From assembly GCF_000024865.1 (NCBI RefSeq), contig NC_013595.1, positions 1,798,001-1,862,000 of the forward strand: a stretch of 64,000 nucleotides of DNA, read 5' to 3'. Every line of letters starts with the position of its first letter. Within the stretch, counting starts at the first letter, position 1. Both the position numbers and the translations under genes were made by a program. Below, in pieces: positions 60,595 to 64,000 of this stretch. Source of the stretch: Streptosporangium roseum DSM 43021. Its GTDB lineage: Bacteria > Actinomycetota > Actinomycetes > Streptosporangiales > Streptosporangiaceae. The notes below the pieces were generated by a model. It did no database searches, had not been told where the DNA came from, and worked only from the letters and a program-made list of their open reading frames with translations.

Positions 60595-63105
60595 TCAGCC
60601 CGAGGCGAGCGACCCCACGATCGAGGCACGCGCCGCCCTGCGGGCAGGCAGCACGGCGGCCAGCACCCCGGCCAGACCGGACAGCGCCACGAACGCCAGG
60701 ATCTGCAGGACCGGAAGCCGGAACGCGACATCCCCCGTCATCGTCTGCGCCGCGGCCCAGCCGAACGTGACACCGAGCACCACACCGACCAGCGCGCCGA
60801 TGAGCCCCAGGATCAACGCCTCCACCGAGAGCATCCACCGCAACTGCGGCCGGGTCAGCCCGAGCGCCCGCAGCAACGCCGACTCCCGGGTCCGCTCATG
60901 GACCGACAGGGAGAGCGTGTTGGCGATACCCAGCAGGGAGATCAGCACCGCCAGGCCCAGCAGACCCGTGATGATCATCAACATCATGTCGAGCGCCTCG
61001 TCGAACTCGCCCCGCACCTCCGTCGAACTGGCGACCTTCGCCGTCGGATACGGCTGCGCCGCCGCCTCGACCACCTTGCGGGCCTGCTCGGGACCGACAC
61101 CGTCCCTGGCGTTGACCAGCACCCGGCTGTCGCCGACCGCGCCGAAGTAACGCTCGAAATCCTCCTTGGGCACCGTCACCCCCGCCAGGTCGGTGACCTC
61201 GGAGTCGAAGGTGGACACAACCGCCAGCTCCACCGTGCCGGCCTTGGCCGTCCGCACCGGCACCCGGTCACCGACCTTGAGACCGAGATCCTTGGCGACA
61301 TAGTCGGCGACGACCGCGGTCCCCGGCCTGAGCACGTCGATCGAACCCGTCACCAGCTCCGGCCTGAAGTCCGCGGGCGCGACGAACGTCCCGACCTCGT
61401 ACTCGTCCTTCCCGACCTTGGCAATGGTCTGGCGGAACGCGGCCACACCGGTCAGCTCCGGCCTGCTCCGCAGATCCTCCGCCAGCGCGCGGGGCAACCC
61501 GGAATCACGGGCCTGCGGCTGGATCATGTAGTCCACGGGAAACTGGTCGTCGAGCTTCTGGGAGTACGTCGCCCGCATGGTGCCGGTCAGAACGGCGATC
61601 AGCGTCATCAGCGTCACCCCCACGGTGAGCGCCACCGTCGTGGTGGCCGACCGCTTGGGATTACGCCGCGAATTGTCCACCGCCAGCCTGCCGGGCACCT
61701 TGAAAAGCCGCGCCGGCAACCAGCCCACGAAAGCCCCCAACGGCTTGACGATCACCGGACCCAGCGTCAGCACCCCGAGGAAGACGAGCGACCCTCCGAC
61801 CATGACCACGATGAGCGCGGCCTGACCGGGCTCCATCCCCAGCGCGGCCACCGTCGCGCCCACCCCCGCGACCAGGAACAGCGAAGCGAAGATCACCCGG
61901 ATCAGCCCGGCCCTGAACGTGTGCTCCTCGACCTGCGTGCGCAGCGCCGCGATCGGCGCCACCCTCGTCGCCGACCGGGCCGGCAGCAGCGCCGCCCCCA
62001 CCGTGACGACCAGGCCGATGAGCAGGCCGAGCACGATCGTCCGCGGCGCCAGCGCGGCCGTAGCGGACGGCAACGGCGCACCCACCGAGGTCAGTACGGC
62101 CAGCGCACCCGCCCCCAGGCCGTAACCCAGCAGCAGGCCCAGCACCGACGACAGCAGACCGACCACCACCGACTCCAGCACGATGGAACCGAACACCTGC
62201 CCGCGGGTCGCGCCGATACAGCGCAGCAACGCCATCTCCCGCGTCCGCTGGGCGACCAGAATGTTGAAGGTGTTGTAGATGACCAGCGCGGCCACGAACA
62301 TCGCCACCAGGCCGAACATCAGCAGACCCATCGTGATCATCTGGGTGTCGGCGCCGTTCTGCCTGGCCAGGGCGTCGGCATAGTCCTTGCCGGTCTTGAC
62401 CTGATAATCCGGACCCAGCGCCGCGGCGATCGAATCGCGCACCGCATCCTGCGTGACGCCCTCGGCCGCGGCGACGTCGATCTCCCGGAAACCCTTCTCC
62501 CCCGTCATCGACCGGGCCGTACCCGTGGTGAAACCGACCGCGCCGGTAAAGCCGAGCTCCTGATTGAGACCCACATCGAACAGGCCCACCAGCGTGAACT
62601 CGTGCTTGACCTCCTTGGAGTCCAGCACCGTGATCGTCTCACCCACCGTGAAACCACGGGTCCTGGCGGTGTTCTCGTCGAGCACGGCCTCCGCCGGAGT
62701 CCTCGGGGCGGAACCACTGGTGATCAGGGTGCGGTTCAGCGAGCCCTCCGCGATGGAGACACCCGCCGTGGGATAGTCACCCGCGACCTTGCCGTCCTTG
62801 CCCATCAGCGCCGAAGTCCCCTGCACGAGCCCCTGGGCGTCGGCGACCCCGCCGACCGCGCGGACCTTCTCCAGCACGGCGTCCGGAACGAGCGGCTCCT
62901 CACGGGACCGCTCACCCGGCGCCGGCGTCACGGCGGCATCGATCCTGTCGGCCGCCGCGGAGAACTTCTGGGTGAAACCCGCGTCGATGGTGTCGGTGAG
63001 CACGAACGTGCCCGCGATGAAACCCACCCCCAGCGCGATCGCCAGCGAGGTGAGCAGCAGACGCAGCTTGTGCGCCCGCAACCCGGCCAGAGTCGTCTTC
63101 AGCAA
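60595..63105 (-). CDS. ABC transporter permease, MacB/FtsX type
   Basis: 836 residues: TM1 about 17-40 (LLLTSLAIALGVGFIAGTFV), a periplasmic-type MacB_PCD domain (about 45-235), an FtsX domain with three TMs (about 255-375), another TM (about 420-445), a second MacB_PCD (about 485-690) and a second FtsX domain (about 705-830). This two-module layout is typical of actinobacterial lipoprotein/peptide exporters. It pairs with the ATPase at 63107. Confidence 0.94.
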   Translation of the reverse strand: MLKTTLAGLRAHKLRLLLTSLAIALGVGFIAGTFVLTDTIDAGFTQKFSAAADRIDAAVTPAPGERSREEPLVPDAVLEKVRAVGGVADAQGLVQGTSALMGKDGKVAGDYPTAGVSIAEGSLNRTLITSGSAPRTPAEAVLDENTARTRGFTVGETITVLDSKEVKHEFTLVGLFDVGLNQELGFTGAVGFTTGTARSMTGEKGFREIDVAAAEGVTQDAVRDSIAAALGPDYQVKTGKDYADALARQNGADTQMITMGLLMFGLVAMFVAALVIYNTFNILVAQRTREMALLRCIGATRGQVFGSIVLESVVVGLLSSVLGLLLGYGLGAGALAVLTSVGAPLPSATAALAPRTIVLGLLIGLVVTVGAALLPARSATRVAPIAALRTQVEEHTFRAGLIRVIFASLFLVAGVGATVAALGMEPGQAALIVVMVGGSLVFLGVLTLGPVIVKPLGAFVGWLPARLFKVPGRLAVDNSRRNPKRSATTTVALTVGVTLMTLIAVLTGTMRATYSQKLDDQFPVDYMIQPQARDSGLPRALAEDLRSRPELTGVAAFRQTIAKVGKDEYEVGTFVAPADFRPELVTGSIDVLRPGTAVVADYVAKDLGLKVGDRVPVRTAKAGTVELAVVSTFDSEVTDLAGVTVPKEDFERYFGAVGDSRVLVNARDGVGPEQARKVVEAAAQPYPTAKVASSTEVRGEFDEALDMMLMIITGLLGLAVLISLLGIANTLSLSVHERTRESALLRALGLTRPQLRWMLSVEALILGLIGALVGVVLGVTFGWAAAQTMTGDVAFRLPVLQILAFVALSGLAGVLAAVLPARRAARASIVGSLASG

Positions 63106-63106
63106 C

Positions 63107-63877
63107 TCAGGCCTCCAGCTTCATCAGCGTGTCGAGCACGGTCTGCGGCGTCGGCCTGACCAGCTCGCTGACCAGCAGACCGTCACGGAGAAAGACCACC
63201 CGATCGGCATAGGAGGCCGCGACCGGGTCATGGGTGACCATCACGATCGTCTGACCCAGTTCATGCACCGACGTGCGCAGGAACGACAGCACCTCGGCAC
63301 CGCTACGCGAGTCCAGATTGCCGGTCGGCTCGTCGGCGAAGATCACCTGCGGCTTGCTGATCAGAGCACGGGCCACCGCCACCCGCTGCTGCTGCCCGCC
63401 CGACAGCTCAGCCGGCTTGTGACCCAGCCGGTCACGCAGACCCACCGTCTCCACGACCCGATCGAACAGATCCCGATCGGCCTGACGCCCCGCGATCTCC
63501 AGCGGCAGCCGGATGTTCTGCTCCGCGGTCAACGTCGGCAGCAGGTTGAACGCCTGGAAGATGAAACCGATCCGCTCACGACGCAGCAGGGTGAGCTGCT
63601 TGTCGTTGAGCCCGGTGAGCTCCACGTCACCGATGTGGACCTGCCCCCCGCTGACCGTGTCCAGCCCCGCCAGACAGTGCATCAGCGTGGACTTACCCGA
63701 CCCGGAAGGACCCATGATCGCGGTGAAGGCGCCCGTCGCGAAAGAGATGTCCACCCCCCGGAGGGCGTGCACGGCCGCATCCCCCTGGCCGTACACCTTC
63801 GTCAGGCCCCTGGCTACCACGGCGGCCGCCGCGTCCCCCCGCGCGTTCCACGCGCCGACCTCTCCGGTGATGGTCAC
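63107..63877 (-). CDS. ABC transporter ATP-binding protein, MacB/LolD type
   Basis: 256 residues from GTG 63877, which has a GAGGAGAG site; ATG 63898 is an alternative. Walker A GPSGSGKST, Q-loop IFQAFNLLPTLTAEQN, signature LSGGQQQRVAVARALI, Walker B VIFADEPTGNLDSRSG, H-loop VTHDP. One base separates it from the permease gene. Confidence 0.95.
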   Translation of the reverse strand: MTITGEVGAWNARGDAAAAVVARGLTKVYGQGDAAVHALRGVDISFATGAFTAIMGPSGSGKSTLMHCLAGLDTVSGGQVHIGDVELTGLNDKQLTLLRRERIGFIFQAFNLLPTLTAEQNIRLPLEIAGRQADRDLFDRVVETVGLRDRLGHKPAELSGGQQQRVAVARALISKPQVIFADEPTGNLDSRSGAEVLSFLRTSVHELGQTIVMVTHDPVAASYADRVVFLRDGLLVSELVRPTPQTVLDTLMKLEA

Positions 63878-64000
63878 GTCAACTCTCCTCGGCAACATGT
63901 GCGTAATGACGAGACAAACGCTATTGCCGGAGAAAGCGCAGGCCATCGGCCTCCAGGACGGACTCCCCGTCCACCGCAGGACCCCCACCGAGGGATCACT
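63878..64000 (-). other. 5' region of the ABC exporter operon
   Basis: Only 123 bp of upstream sequence are visible. No gene is supported; the operon promoter is probably here, but no clear -10/-35 pair stands out. Confidence 0.5.

Overview
The window is about 70% GC, with GTG starts, many 4-bp start/stop overlaps and NucS-type mismatch repair. Gene order (epimerase / thiolase / MeaB / IcmA; ClpS / DUF2017 / JAMM / CysO / CysM / MurI / Rph / RdgB) matches conserved blocks of filamentous actinomycetes. It is probably a chromosomal segment of a non-Streptomyces actinomycete such as a member of the Streptosporangiaceae; the genus is an inference. No rRNA, tRNA or CRISPR array was seen.

Layout. 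0-5 kb: an aldehyde dehydrogenase cut by the window edge, then a LuxR-type two-component system with an ABC-2 exporter, separated by a GA-rich repeat tract. 5-10.5 kb: nucS, a two-module 3-hydroxyacyl-CoA dehydrogenase, two alpha/beta hydrolases and, between the hydrolases, a TnpB-only IS200/IS605-type element. 10.5-24.6 kb: an AI-2E family transporter, a polar-growth coiled-coil protein and a branched acyl-CoA block (methylmalonyl-CoA epimerase, thiolase, MeaB GTPase, MarR regulator, isobutyryl-CoA mutase large subunit), then a redox-dead thioredoxin/TPR protein, a cytidylate-kinase-like protein and malic enzyme. 24.6-38.7 kb: secreted and transport functions, including a 1147-residue protein carrying both an M4 and an M28 peptidase, a GH5 glycosidase, an M43-type protease and two MFS exporters. 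39-52.9 kb: housekeeping genes, including a helicase, nicotinamidase with nicotinate phosphoribosyltransferase, the ClpS-DUF2017-JAMM-CysO-CysM sulfur-carrier cysteine pathway, and MurI, an MBL hydrolase, RNase PH and RdgB. 52.9-60.6 kb: an accessory stretch with two apparent toxin/immunity pairs. One is a CpnT-like WXG100 protein ending in an ADP-ribosyltransferase domain. The other is a papain-fold glutamine-deamidase-like protein followed by a YrhB/Imm35-like protein. Between them lie a membrane-anchored sulfite-oxidase-like enzyme and an FMN reductase/MarR pair. 60.6-64 kb: a MacB/FtsX-type ABC exporter.

How the genes fit together. The epimerase, mutase and MeaB genes form a B12-dependent acyl-CoA rearrangement module; the B12-binding small subunit is not in this window. 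The JAMM protease, a sulfur carrier with two residues after its diglycine, and CysM suggest protease-activated, protein-bound sulfide delivery for cysteine synthesis. MurI to RdgB is a compact operon. The points most worth follow-up are the two toxin/immunity loci, an orphan TnpB omega-RNA-like end near 41.5 kb, the M4-M28 double protease, a start-coupled small ORF upstream of an unrecognised membrane protein, and several strong palindromes that look like operators.
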